This document shows positions 34,022 through 43,007 of a DNA stretch of 64,000 bases, piece by piece. The position numbers were made by a program, and so were the translations under genes. Each line of letters begins with the position of its first letter. Position 1 is the first letter of the stretch. The notes under the pieces are model-generated. The model was given only the letters and a program-made list of their open reading frames with translations, was not told where the DNA came from and did not search any database. Source of the DNA: Palsa-504 sp963795795 (GTDB lineage Bacteria > Actinomycetota > Actinomycetes > Streptosporangiales > Streptosporangiaceae); contig CAWCJS010000024.1 of NCBI GenBank assembly GCA_963795795.1, forward strand, positions 124,001 through 188,000, written 5' to 3'.

Positions 34022-35364
34022 CGGTACCCGGCGGGGATGAAGTTCCGGCCCACGGGGCGCAGCATGGCGGCGGCTTCCGCCTCATCGGGCGCGTCCGGCC
34101 AGGTTGTTATCTCGCGCGCCAGTTCCTGGAGCAGGCTGGTGTCGGCCCGGTCTTCTCTTTGCGCGGCGAGGAGGACCGCGGCTCGGCACTCGCTGATCTC
34201 GCCGACGCACTCGAACGGCTTGGCGCCCGCGCCTAGTAGCGCCCGGAACTTGGCGGCGAGTTTGGGATCTTTGATGGGCTCGCGGCTTGGCGCGAAGATC
34301 CGCTTGAGCCCCTCGGCGGGAACGAACGGGGCCAGGATCAAGTCGATAAAGCAGCATTTGTCGCACTGCCCGCACCAGTGGTCGTAGCGGCGGGCGCGGT
34401 CGGTATAGAAGGCCTTGTTGCAGCTCCGGAACGATCCGTGGTAGGCGGGCAGCGCCGCGAACTGCTGGCCGACCCACAGCTCGGTCCGGTCTCGCAGCCA
34501 CGAGAAGTAGTCCGGCAGCGGGGGGCCGGCCTGGCTTAGGACGCGGCGGAACTCGGCCTCGAACGCCTCGCTCTTGGAGAACTGGTGGTTGATCGGGCGG
34601 CCGTGGTCCTCAAGCGTGGGGATCGAGGCCGACCACTCGTTGGACATGACCACCGCGTCTTTGTTTTCTAGCACCGCCGCGAGGATCGCGATGGCGGACA
34701 GGATCCCGGTCACCGGGACGTGCCCGTTGAGGAAGCCGAGTTCGGCCGAGCGGAGCAACTGCGGGTCGATCTCCCGCTCGGCCCGCACGATGGGCAGCCC
34801 GGTCACCGCGGCCGGGGCCTCGATCGCGTCGAACCGGTCGGCCGGCCGGCTCACGATGAACAGCGCGGCGTCCGCGAGCCGGCGCACCCGTTCCACCACG
34901 ACGATCGAGTCGATCCCGCCGCCGAACGGCACCAGTGCCCGGGTTTGCGTCGTTGGCTCTTTCGGGCCTGGGGTCGCGTTTGCGCGGCGCGCTTCGATGC
35001 GCAACGGGGTCAGGTCCAGTTGGTTGCGGTACGCGAACTCGCCTAGGCCCTGGAGGTAGAACTCGCGGAGGAAGGCCAACTCTTGGTCGGTCAGCGCGGT
35101 GGTGCCGAGGTCGATCACCGGGGGCGCGGCGGTCTTGTAGTAGGAGACGCCCGCCAGGAGGAAGACCAGGCGCGCGGCGGCCTGGGCTGGTTCCGTGGGC
35201 CAGGCCGCCGCGGTGGGCGCTAGCGTGACGCGTTCGGCGAAATGGCGGCCGTCCAGCGAGTAATGGCAGGTCAGTAGGCCGCGTTCGGGGTCTGTGGCGA
35301 AGGATTCGTAGCGGAACACCCGCCCGCGATCACGTGGTAGTGGCAACGTACCCGGAAGAGCCAT
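34018..35364 (-). CDS. murL: MurL-type UDP-MurNAc-L-Ala-L-Glu epimerase
   Basis: A 448-residue protein of MurL length. It has a PP-loop-like ATP motif (LVPFGGGIDSIVVVERV, residues ~144-160; the family usually shows GGGKDS) and a cysteine-rich motif WCGQCDKCCFIDLILAPF, the usual position of CGRCPKC in MurL. MurL uses ATP and Mg to convert terminal L-Glu of UDP-MurNAc-L-Ala-L-Glu to D-Glu, replacing glutamate racemase. Overlaps on both sides (TAATG with pgeF, ATGA with murD2) put it in a coupled three-gene operon. The Lys-to-Ile change in the loop is notable. Identification is from memory of family motifs, not a search. Confidence 0.82.
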   Translation of the reverse strand: MALPGTLPLPRDRGRVFRYESFATDPERGLLTCHYSLDGRHFAERVTLAPTAAAWPTEPAQAAARLVFLLAGVSYYKTAAPPVIDLGTTALTDQELAFLREFYLQGLGEFAYRNQLDLTPLRIEARRANATPGPKEPTTQTRALVPFGGGIDSIVVVERVRRLADAALFIVSRPADRFDAIEAPAAVTGLPIVRAEREIDPQLLRSAELGFLNGHVPVTGILSAIAILAAVLENKDAVVMSNEWSASIPTLEDHGRPINHQFSKSEAFEAEFRRVLSQAGPPLPDYFSWLRDRTELWVGQQFAALPAYHGSFRSCNKAFYTDRARRYDHWCGQCDKCCFIDLILAPFVPAEGLKRIFAPSREPIKDPKLAAKFRALLGAGAKPFECVGEISECRAAVLLAAQREDRADTSLLQELAREITTWPDAPDEAEAAAMLRPVGRNFIPAGYR

Positions 35365-36287
35365 TACGTTGTCACTTCCATTGGTTGCGGACCGCCCCGC
35401 AGGCGGGCGACGAGGGCCAGGCGCCCGCACGGGCGCGCCGCACGGTCGCTGAAGAAGTAGCCGTCGCTGGGGGCTGGGAGGTCGAGGGGGCCGGTGGGGA
35501 TGAGGGGGCCGGTGGGGATATCTGTGACGTGGATCTGGGTGGCGGGCACGCCTGCCTCGAGCAGGAGGAACCGGTTGGCCGCCCACAGGTCGAGCAGCCA
35601 GCGGGCCGGGACGTCATCCGGGCGGAGGAAAGCTGCCGCGGCCCGGCCGAAGTTGGCGGTGACGGCCTGGTGGACGTCGGCACCGACCTGGTAGCGGGCG
35701 GGCGATGCGGCGGGGCCGATTCCGGCGATGACCTGCGATGGGCGGGAACCGAGGGTCTGCATCGCGGCCAGCGCCGCGGCGCAAACGCGGGCCACGGTGC
35801 CGCGCCAGCCGGCGTGCACGCAGGCCAGCACGCCGGCCACCGGGTCGTGCAGCACGATCGGTACGCAGTCCGCGGTCAGGATGGCGAGCACGACACCGGG
35901 AGACCTGGTGACCAGCGCATCGGTGTCCGGTATGGCGTCATCGAGCGAGAACGCGCCGCGCCCGGCGTCCGCTTCGCCCACGACCCGCACGCCGGACCCG
36001 TGAACCTGGCGGGCGAACACGAAATCCTCCGGGCCAGCGCCTAGGGCCTGGGCCAGGCGGCGCCGGTTCTCGAGCACGTGCGCGGGATCGTCGCCGACGC
36101 TCAGGCTCAGGTTGAGCGTGGCGTACGGTCCGGACGAGACGCCGCCGCTGCGGGCCGTGACCGCGGCGTCCGCTCCGGACGCCTCAAGCGCCGGCCAGGT
36201 CAGCAGCCGCAGGGCACCGGCGGCACGCATCTGGGCCGGGCCCTCAGCTGCGGCGGTCACCGGGAGCGGCCGGGCGTGGACGGTCAT
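35364..36287 (-). CDS. pgeF: PgeF/YfiH-family peptidoglycan editing factor (multicopper-oxidase-fold domain)
   Basis: A 307-residue protein of the Cu-oxidase_4 (YfiH/LACC1) family. The zinc ligands are His in FARQVHGSGV, Cys in LTADCVPIVL and His in CVHAGWRGTV. PgeF proteins remove wrongly incorporated L-Ser from UDP-MurNAc peptides in E. coli; relatives act on nucleosides. Being first in an operon with murL and murD2 supports a peptidoglycan role. A duplicated IPTGPL hexapeptide (18-bp tandem repeat) lies in the C-terminal part, where relatives usually have a short Leu-Cys-Thr segment. Its TAA stop shares a base with the murL ATG. Confidence 0.88.
   Translation of the reverse strand: MTVHARPLPVTAAAEGPAQMRAAGALRLLTWPALEASGADAAVTARSGGVSSGPYATLNLSLSVGDDPAHVLENRRRLAQALGAGPEDFVFARQVHGSGVRVVGEADAGRGAFSLDDAIPDTDALVTRSPGVVLAILTADCVPIVLHDPVAGVLACVHAGWRGTVARVCAAALAAMQTLGSRPSQVIAGIGPAASPARYQVGADVHQAVTANFGRAAAAFLRPDDVPARWLLDLWAANRFLLLEAGVPATQIHVTDIPTGPLIPTGPLDLPAPSDGYFFSDRAARPCGRLALVARLRGGPQPMEVTT
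35484..35519. repeat. Perfect 18-bp tandem duplication inside pgeF
   Basis: GAGGGGGCCGGTGGGGAT occurs twice without a gap (35484-35501 and 35502-35519). On the coding strand it adds a second IPTGPL, in frame. It looks like a recent slippage event. Confidence 0.85.
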
Positions 36288-36381
36288 CGCGTGCGATCCT
36301 AGCGGCTACCAGGAAGCGCAAGCCAGGCCGCCGGGAACGAGCCGCATCGGGCCGCCCTGGGGCTGACCCTGGCGGGCGCGG

Positions 36382-37545
36382 TCAGCGGTACTCGATCAGG
36401 CCAGTAGAGGCGAAGGACTCGGCGGCGCGCAGGGCGCGCAGGAGGTTGCCGCCGGCCAGCGCGGCGCAGTCGGCTTCGGTCCAGCCGCGGTCGAGGAGTT
36501 CGGCGAACAGGGCGGGGTAGGTGGACACGTCCTCGAGGCCGACGGTGACATCGAGGGTGCCGTCGAAGTCGCCGCCAAGGCCGACGTGCCCGATGCCTGC
36601 CACGTCGCGGACGTGCTCGATATGGTCCGCGACCTGGGCCAGCGTCGCCTCGGGTTGGGGATGGGCCGCCATCCACTCGGACCTGATGCTGAACAGCTCA
36701 CCGAAGTCCCTCGGGTCCAGGCCGCGGCGAGCGGCCTCGGCCTTGAGGCTGGCCAGCCAGTCCGCGCACGACTGGGAGACGAAGCCGGGCACGAACGTCA
36801 CCATGCACACGCCGCCGTTGCCGGCTAGCCGCGCGAGCACGTCGTCGGGGACGTTGCGCGGGTTGTCGCAGACCGCCCGGGCCGAGCTGTGCGAGAAGAT
36901 GACCGGCGCCGCGGCGGCGTCGAGCGCGTCGTGCATGGTGGCGGGCGACACGTGCGACAGGTCGACCAGCATGCCGATCCGCTGCATCTCGCGGACCACC
37001 TTCCGGCCGAAATCGGTCAGCCCGCCCGCGTCTACCTGGTCGGTGGCCGAATCGGCCCAGCCGACGTTGCGGTTGTGCGTCAGGGTCATGTACCTGACCC
37101 CGAGCGCGTACAGCATCCGGAGCACGCCGAGGGATCCGGCGATGGCGTGCCCGCCCTCGGCGCCGAGGAGCGAGGCGACCCGGCCCGACGCGGCGATCCG
37201 CTCGACGTCGCTGGCGGTCAGGGCGAGCTCCAGCGCCTGCGGGTAGCGCGCGATGACCGTGCGCGCCAGGTCGATCTGCTCGAGCACCGTGGTGACCGCC
37301 GTGTCCCCGGTGAGCGAGGCGGGCACGAACACCGACCAGAACTGCGCGCCCACCCCGCCGGCCGCGAGCCGGGGCAGATCGGTGTGCAGGTCAGGCACCG
37401 GTGCCGCGAGGTCGACCGCGGCGGGATCGCCGGCGCCGGGCGATTCGGCGGCGCGCTCGCGCAGCGCCCAGGGCAGGTCGTTGTGGCCGTCGATCAGCGG
37501 GAACCGCCGCAGCAGGTCCCGGGCCTGAAGGCTCCGCTCGCTCAC
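36382..37545 (-). CDS. M19-family (renal-type) membrane dipeptidase homologue
   Basis: A 387-residue zinc dipeptidase of family M19. Metal ligands are His-x-Asp in IDGHNDLPWALRER, Glu in LLGAEGGHAI, His in VDLSHVSPATM and His in VIFSHSSARAVCDNPRN; VGLGGDFDGT is the conserved Asp region near the end. Actinobacterial M19 enzymes hydrolyse L-Xaa-D-Xaa dipeptides, so turnover of wall-derived peptides is plausible. It lies 94 bases upstream of pgeF on the same strand and may belong to the same transcription unit. No signal peptide is seen, so it is likely cytoplasmic. Confidence 0.92.
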   Translation of the reverse strand: MSERSLQARDLLRRFPLIDGHNDLPWALRERAAESPGAGDPAAVDLAAPVPDLHTDLPRLAAGGVGAQFWSVFVPASLTGDTAVTTVLEQIDLARTVIARYPQALELALTASDVERIAASGRVASLLGAEGGHAIAGSLGVLRMLYALGVRYMTLTHNRNVGWADSATDQVDAGGLTDFGRKVVREMQRIGMLVDLSHVSPATMHDALDAAAAPVIFSHSSARAVCDNPRNVPDDVLARLAGNGGVCMVTFVPGFVSQSCADWLASLKAEAARRGLDPRDFGELFSIRSEWMAAHPQPEATLAQVADHIEHVRDVAGIGHVGLGGDFDGTLDVTVGLEDVSTYPALFAELLDRGWTEADCAALAGGNLLRALRAAESFASTGLIEYR

Positions 37546-37669
37546 GTGGCCAGCCTACGGTTCCGGGCTGGTTGGTGAGGGGTTGCGCCTAATGTCCGGG
37601 CTGGTGAGAGAGGTGCGGAGTATCCTGGCCTGGCGGGGGGCTAGGGCGGTGCACGATGAGCCTGGTCCG

Positions 37670-38599
37670 ATGACCGCGCGGTGGGCCCCTTCCCGCCACG
37701 TTGCCCTGGACGGCGCGGTGAACGTGCGGGACATCGGCGGATACCGGGCGACGGACGGGCTCGAGGTCAGGCGGGGCCGGCTGTTCCGTGGCGACGCCCT
37801 CAACCAGCTCTCCCCCGCGGACGTGGAGCGGCTCGATCAGCTCGGGCTGCGGACCGTCATCGACTTCAGGACTCCGGGGGAGGTCCTGCTCAGCGGGACG
37901 GACCGGCTACCTTACGGCGTCGAGCTGACCGGCCTCCCGGTGGGCGGCGGCGACCTCGGGATGCTGTACGAGCTGATCGCGAGCGGCGACCACGACCGGC
38001 AGCGCAGGGAACTCGGCGACGGGCGCGCGGGCTGGCTCATGGCGGAGATCAACCGCGGCTTCGTGGCGGACGGGCGGCAGCGGGAGGCGTTCGGCGCGGC
38101 GCTGCGCCTGGTGTGCGGGCCGGAGCGGCTGCCGCTGCTCTACCACTGCTCCAGCGGTAAGGACCGGGCCGGGTGGATGACCGCCATCGTGCACACCGCC
38201 CTCGGCGTGCCGCGCGAGCTTGTCCTGCGGGACTACCTGCTGTCCAACGACTTCCACCGGACGGGATACCAGAAGCTCCGCTTTGACCTGGTCACAATCG
38301 GGATCGTGGATGATCCCGAGCTGCTGCGGCCGATCATGGAGCAGAGTGCCGGCTACCTGAGCGCGGCGTTCGAGGAGGTGGACCGCAGGTACCCGTCGTT
38401 CGGCGCGTTCTTGACGCAGGGGCTCGACGTCAGCGAGGCCATGCTGGCTGAGCTGCGACGCGGGCTGCTCGGGGAGCTGGTGCCCCCCGAGCCCGTGTCG
38501 TTAGCCTGCGGGGTTACCTCACGGCCCCCTCGGCGACGGCCCCCGACTTGCGGCGGCGCGGACCGAGGCGACGCAGGCGGAACGCGGCGACCGCCATGA
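37670..38599 (+). CDS. Tyrosine-protein phosphatase (PTP, Y_phosphatase3 type)
   Basis: A 309-residue phosphatase from ATG 37670. The N-terminal family motif is NVRDIGGYRATDG, FRGDAL and VIDFRTPGE follow, and the catalytic P-loop is YHCSSGKDRAGWM (Cys about 160, Arg about 166). It is related to MptpB and other lipid/tyrosine phosphatases that contain the HC(x)5R loop with Lys-Asp. The frame is open back to 37583, but homologues start ~10-20 residues before NVRDIGG, so 37670 is chosen. The last ~30 residues (SRPPRRRPPTCGGADRGDAG) overlap the convergent ABC gene by 86 bases and are probably not conserved. Confidence 0.87.
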   Translation: MTARWAPSRHVALDGAVNVRDIGGYRATDGLEVRRGRLFRGDALNQLSPADVERLDQLGLRTVIDFRTPGEVLLSGTDRLPYGVELTGLPVGGGDLGMLYELIASGDHDRQRRELGDGRAGWLMAEINRGFVADGRQREAFGAALRLVCGPERLPLLYHCSSGKDRAGWMTAIVHTALGVPRELVLRDYLLSNDFHRTGYQKLRFDLVTIGIVDDPELLRPIMEQSAGYLSAAFEEVDRRYPSFGAFLTQGLDVSEAMLAELRRGLLGELVPPEPVSLACGVTSRPPRRRPPTCGGADRGDAGGTRRPP

Positions 38600-41500
38600 A
38601 GATCGCCGCGAGCCCGATCAGGATGCCCATGTCGCGCAGCCAGTTGCTGGCGGTGTGCATCCAGAGCGGGTCGACGATGTTGCCCAGGGTGGGCGTGATG
38701 ACGTTGAGGTTGGCGGTGGAGGCCACCGCGCCGAACCCCCAGCGGGCCGGGGCCAGGTAGGCGAGCTGTGAGAGCCCCGTCTTCCCGTGCAGAGGCAGCA
38801 CGGAGCCGGACAGGATGACCTGGATCATGGTGAGCAGGACCAGGACCGGCATCGCCTTCTCCGACGTGCTGACCAGGGCGGAGACCAGCAGGCCCAGGCA
38901 CATCGACGCGAACCCGAGCATCGCGATCCCGATCAGGAGCTCGATCAGCGGCAGGCCGGTCAGGAACGCGCCCTGAGACGGCAGCGGGCGCCCGATCACC
39001 CCGAGCAGAACGAGGACCACCGACTGCACCACGCTGATCACGCCGAGCACGATCAGCTTGGAGAACAGGTAGGCGCCGGACGACAGCCCCGCCGCCCGTT
39101 CCCTGACGTAGATCGCCCGTTCCTTGACCAGCTCCCTGATCGAGGTCGCGGTCCCGGCCAGGCAGGTGCAGATGACCAGCATCAGCAGCACCTCCGTGGC
39201 GCTGGTGTTGCTGTGCGGTACCACCTGCCCGTTGATCTTGTCCGACAGGCCCTCGCTGGTCCCCACGAAGTGGATCAGGCCGCCCAGGATGACGGGCAGC
39301 AACCCCTGGAAGACCAGGTAGCCGCGGTCGGACGAGAGCACCCGGAGGTACCGGCGGGTCAGCGTGCCGAGCTGCTGCATCGCGCCGCGCCGCTGCTCCT
39401 GCGGTTCGGCGGGCTCGTCCGGGCCAGCGTGCCTGGGCGCCTGCCGCGGGCGCTGCCGGTCCGCCACGTACTGCTGGTAGACGGGCGATGCGGCGAACTC
39501 CCCGGCCCAGTCGCGGTCGGGGTAGCGCTCGAACGCCTGGAAGACCTCGGCCCAGCCGGGCAGGCCGAAGTGCGCGAGCCCGTCGCCGGGCGGCCCGTAG
39601 TAGGCCACCTTGCCGCCCGGGAACAGGACGAGCAGCCGGTCGCAGGTGTCGAGGTTCGCGACGCTGTGCGTGACCACGATGACCGTCCGGCCGTCGTGGG
39701 CCAGGTCCCGCATCTGCTCCATGACCGACTTGTCCAGGCCCGGGTCGAGGCCGGAGGTCGGCTCGTCGAGGAACAGCAGCGACGGCTTGGTCAGCAGTTC
39801 CTGCGCGACGTTGACGCGCTTGAGCTGGCCACCGGACAGCCGGTCGGCGCGGGTGTTGGCGTGCCTGGTCAGGCCGAGCTCGGACATCACCTCATCGACC
39901 CGGGCGTCGCGCTCGGCCGAGGTCGTGTCCGCCGGGAAACGGAGCTCCGCGGAGTACTGCAGGGCCCGGCGGGCGGTCAGCTGGGTGTGCAGGACGCTCT
40001 CCTGCGGGACCAGGCCGATGCGGTACCTGAGCTCGGCGTAGTTCGCGTACAGATCACGGTTGTCGTACAGGACGTTGCCCGTGTCCGCCGGGCGCATCCC
40101 GGTCAGCGCGCCGAGCAGCGTGGACTTGCCCGCACCGCTCGGGCCGATGACGCCGAGCAGGGACTTCTCGGGGACCGGGAACGAGACGTGGTTGAGGATG
40201 ACCTTGCCGCCGCCGACCCGCACGACCAGGTCCTGGGCCTTGAAGCTGACTTCGCCCTCGTCCTCGTAGACGCTGAGCACACCGCCGGCCAGGCGGAACG
40301 TCGAGTGCCCGATGCTGACGATGTCGTCCTCGCTGAGCGCCGCCGAGGACACCCGCCGACCGTTCACGTAGGTGCCGTTGTGGCTGCCGAGGTCGACGAT
40401 TTCGTAGGTTCCCGCGGGGGACTTGCGCAACTCGGCGTGATGCCGTGACACGTCCAGGTCGGGCAGGACGATGTCGTTGTCGGGGACGCGGCCGATGCGC
40501 AGGGCCTTGGCGGGCAGGGGCATCCGCATGGTGGGACGCCGGTCGACGCTCGGCAGCGGCTCGGGTGCGCCGCCGTCCGCCTGGGGAGCCTGGGGCGCCG
40601 GCTCACGCCATTCCACGGCGTGTACGGCGTCCTCCCAGATGGGGTCGAGCGGTGCGGGCTGGGGCTGCGGCTGTGCCGGGCGGGGCGGGGCGGGAGGCGC
40701 CTGCGGCGCGGCGGCCTGGTAGGCCGGCATTACCTCGGAGAGCGGGCTCGCGGCCCACCAGGGCTTGGGGTGCGACATGGACGGCGGGTCCGCGGCCACA
40801 CCCGGCCAGAGGGCCTTGGCCTCATCGGCCGGCTGGGCGGGCCGGAACGGCTCGGCAGGCCGGAACGGCTCAGCGGGCCGGAACGGTTCGGCCGCCACGG
40901 GGGGCTGCTGGGCCTGCGGCGCCTGCGCCGCCGGGGGCTGCGCCCAGTCCGGGGAACCGTAGGCGGGGGGCGCGGCCGGGGGCTGCTGCCAGTCCGGGGA
41001 ACCGTAGGCGGGCGGCGCGGCCGGGGGCTGCTGTCGGTCCGACGGGGCATAGGCGGCCGGTGCCTGGGGCCGGTCTGCGGGGGCAAAGGGGGGCTGGGCC
41101 GCCGGGGGCTGGGCCACGGGAGGCTGGGCCGCCGGGGGCTGGGCCATCGGGGGCTGGGGCCGGGCGGGGCCGCCGAACGGGGGCTGGGCCTGAGGCTGGG
41201 GCGCGGCGGGGCCGCCGAACGGGGGCTGGGCCTGAGGCTGGGGCGCGGCGGGGACGCCGGGACCCGGCTGGGCGGCCGCTGGGGTCTCCAGGACGAACCG
41301 CAGGACGGGTCCGTCTTCCGGGTTACCCAGCCGCACCAGGGTTTCGTTGGCGATGGGGACCCGGTCGACCCGCTGCAGCCCGACGAACGTCCCGTTGGTG
41401 CTGCCCACGTCCTCCAGAAGCCATCCGTTGCCTTCGACCCGCACCTGCCCGTGCCGCCACGACACGCGGGAGTCGAGCACCACGATGTCGGCCGTGGGGT

Positions 41501-41738
41501 CGCGGCCGATGGTGTACGTGCTCCCGCCGTGCAGGGTGTGATCAGAGCGCCGGGTCCGCACGACCAGCGTGGGAACGGCGGATCCGGCGGAACGTGGCGC
41601 GGCTTCGGCCAGCCCGGCGGGCGCGACTCCTGCTGCGGATGGCCCGGCCTGCGGCTGTTGCCCGTCGGACCAGTCGAAATGCTCGGGTGGCATGCTCAGA
41701 GTGTAGAGCCGCTTGCCGTAAACGGGAATCGGCTGCAC
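38514..41738 (-). CDS. Twin-FHA ABC transporter (Rv1747-like)
   Basis: A 1,074-residue protein. FHA domain 1 (YTIGRDPTADIVVLDSRVSW to DVGSTNGTFV) is at about residues 58-145. A ~230-residue Pro/Ala/Gln linker follows with repeated units (PPAYGSPDW, AEPFRP). FHA domain 2 (LRIGRVPDNDIVLPDLDVSR, HNGTYVNGR) is at about 410-495. The ATPase has Walker A GPSGAGKST, signature LSGGQLKRVNVAQ and Walker B LLFLDEPTSGLDPG, and a six-helix ABC-2 permease ends the chain. Mycobacterial Rv1747 has the same order and is controlled by Ser/Thr kinase phosphorylation read by its FHA domains. The exported substrate is unknown here. GTG 41738 and ATG 41693 are both possible starts. Confidence 0.92.
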   Translation of the reverse strand: MQPIPVYGKRLYTLSMPPEHFDWSDGQQPQAGPSAAGVAPAGLAEAAPRSAGSAVPTLVVRTRRSDHTLHGGSTYTIGRDPTADIVVLDSRVSWRHGQVRVEGNGWLLEDVGSTNGTFVGLQRVDRVPIANETLVRLGNPEDGPVLRFVLETPAAAQPGPGVPAAPQPQAQPPFGGPAAPQPQAQPPFGGPARPQPPMAQPPAAQPPVAQPPAAQPPFAPADRPQAPAAYAPSDRQQPPAAPPAYGSPDWQQPPAAPPAYGSPDWAQPPAAQAPQAQQPPVAAEPFRPAEPFRPAEPFRPAQPADEAKALWPGVAADPPSMSHPKPWWAASPLSEVMPAYQAAAPQAPPAPPRPAQPQPQPAPLDPIWEDAVHAVEWREPAPQAPQADGGAPEPLPSVDRRPTMRMPLPAKALRIGRVPDNDIVLPDLDVSRHHAELRKSPAGTYEIVDLGSHNGTYVNGRRVSSAALSEDDIVSIGHSTFRLAGGVLSVYEDEGEVSFKAQDLVVRVGGGKVILNHVSFPVPEKSLLGVIGPSGAGKSTLLGALTGMRPADTGNVLYDNRDLYANYAELRYRIGLVPQESVLHTQLTARRALQYSAELRFPADTTSAERDARVDEVMSELGLTRHANTRADRLSGGQLKRVNVAQELLTKPSLLFLDEPTSGLDPGLDKSVMEQMRDLAHDGRTVIVVTHSVANLDTCDRLLVLFPGGKVAYYGPPGDGLAHFGLPGWAEVFQAFERYPDRDWAGEFAASPVYQQYVADRQRPRQAPRHAGPDEPAEPQEQRRGAMQQLGTLTRRYLRVLSSDRGYLVFQGLLPVILGGLIHFVGTSEGLSDKINGQVVPHSNTSATEVLLMLVICTCLAGTATSIRELVKERAIYVRERAAGLSSGAYLFSKLIVLGVISVVQSVVLVLLGVIGRPLPSQGAFLTGLPLIELLIGIAMLGFASMCLGLLVSALVSTSEKAMPVLVLLTMIQVILSGSVLPLHGKTGLSQLAYLAPARWGFGAVASTANLNVITPTLGNIVDPLWMHTASNWLRDMGILIGLAAIFMAVAAFRLRRLGPRRRKSGAVAEGAVR

Positions 41739-41918
41739 GATTCAGGTTGAGCGCGCGCGTTTGACGTTTTCGGGTCGCGGAGACCCTGATACTGGAGCAT
41801 TAAGAACACCGTCTTTCGGCCGAGCCGTACGCCACCCGCCGTGCGACTCACAGCTATCCTCTGTCACTAAGCGACACCACACAGGGGTGGAACATGATCG
41901 TGGCGGATACCTATTGTG

Positions 41919-41934
41919 ATGGTATGGCTACCAT
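41919..41934. promoter_or_regulatory. Inverted repeat before the DUF2993 gene
   Basis: ATGGTA-TGGC-TACCAT is a perfect 6-bp inverted repeat 25 bases before the ATG at 41959, inside the 220-base divergent gap between the FHA-ABC and DUF2993 genes. It may be an operator for either gene. The regulator is unknown. Confidence 0.4.
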
Positions 41935-41958
41935 TGCCCTGGCCCTAGTGAGCACGCC

Positions 41959-42969
41959 ATGAGTGAAGAGCCCACCCGCCCGAGTCCCCAGTGGCAGCCG
42001 CCGCAGGCACCCCAGGAACCGCCGACGCGCGTCTGGCAGCCGCAAGCGCCGCAGGGCCCTCCGCCGCAGGGCCCTCCGCCGCAGCAAAGCCCGCCGCCGC
42101 CGGCATGGCAGCAGGCGCAGCCTCAGAGCCCACCGCCGCCCGCCTGGCAGGCGCAGCGGGCTCAGGACGCACCGCCCTGGCAGGCCCAGGCGCCTCAGGA
42201 CGCGGCGGCGCCAGGCTGGCCGGGGCAACCGCCTCAGGACTCGCCCCCTTGGCAGGGACAGGGACCCTACGGGTCCGGTCAGGGGTCTCCGGTGGCGGTC
42301 CGCGGGCGGCGGCGCAGACGATGGCCGTGGATCACGCTGATCGTGATCATCCTGGTTCTCGTGGCGGCCGACCGGGGCGCCCTCGCGCTAACCGAGAACG
42401 CGATGGCCAGCCAGTTCCAGTCCTCGGTGGGCCTGTCCGGCAAGCCGAGCGTATCCATCCCGGGGATCCCGTTCCTCACCCAGCTGGCCGAGCGCGACTT
42501 CAAGACGGTAAACGTCAACGCGACCAACGAGACGACGGGGCCGCTCGAGATCAAGAGCCTGACCGCCACGGCGCACGGGATGCACATCCACGGGCTCAAC
42601 AGCGCGGAGATCGATCAGTTCACCGCCACGGCGCTGGTCACGTTCACGGCGCTGGGCAACGCGGGCGGGATCCCGCAGGGCATCACGCTGTCCGCCGACG
42701 GCCCGAACAAGATCCAGGCGACCGTCAGCATCGGCCCGATCAGCGACTCGGCTACCGCCCAGGTCACCCAGACGGGGCCGAATAAGATCAATATCCACAT
42801 CATCGACGCGGGCGGGATACCGACCTCGGTGCTGGGCAGCCTGATGGATTTCACCATCACGATTCCCAAGCTCCCGGCCGGAGTGGCGATCCGGAGCATC
42901 AGCATCACGCAGCAGGGGCTCATGATCACCGCGACCGGCAGCCACGTCACGGTCAGCCAGAACTCCTAG
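41959..42969 (+). CDS. DUF2993 (LmeA-like) membrane-anchored lipid-binding protein
   Basis: A 336-residue protein. The first ~110 residues are a Pro/Gln/Ala-rich cytoplasmic region with PPQGPPPQ-type repeats, a basic RGRRRRRWPW precedes a single membrane helix (about 119-136), and the outside domain matches DUF2993: NAMASQFQSSVGLSGKPSVS, IPFLTQLAERDFKTVNVNA and GITLSADGPNKI. The mycobacterial relative LmeA is a periplasmic phospholipid binder that supports lipomannan elongation. The Pro-rich tail resembles the linker of the divergent FHA-ABC protein, suggesting both are made of similar low-complexity DNA. Confidence 0.85.
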   Translation: MSEEPTRPSPQWQPPQAPQEPPTRVWQPQAPQGPPPQGPPPQQSPPPPAWQQAQPQSPPPPAWQAQRAQDAPPWQAQAPQDAAAPGWPGQPPQDSPPWQGQGPYGSGQGSPVAVRGRRRRRWPWITLIVIILVLVAADRGALALTENAMASQFQSSVGLSGKPSVSIPGIPFLTQLAERDFKTVNVNATNETTGPLEIKSLTATAHGMHIHGLNSAEIDQFTATALVTFTALGNAGGIPQGITLSADGPNKIQATVSIGPISDSATAQVTQTGPNKINIHIIDAGGIPTSVLGSLMDFTITIPKLPAGVAIRSISITQQGLMITATGSHVTVSQNS

Positions 42970-43007
42970 CGGGACCGGGGCGGACGGCTCCGGTAGGCTC
43001 ACGGCCG

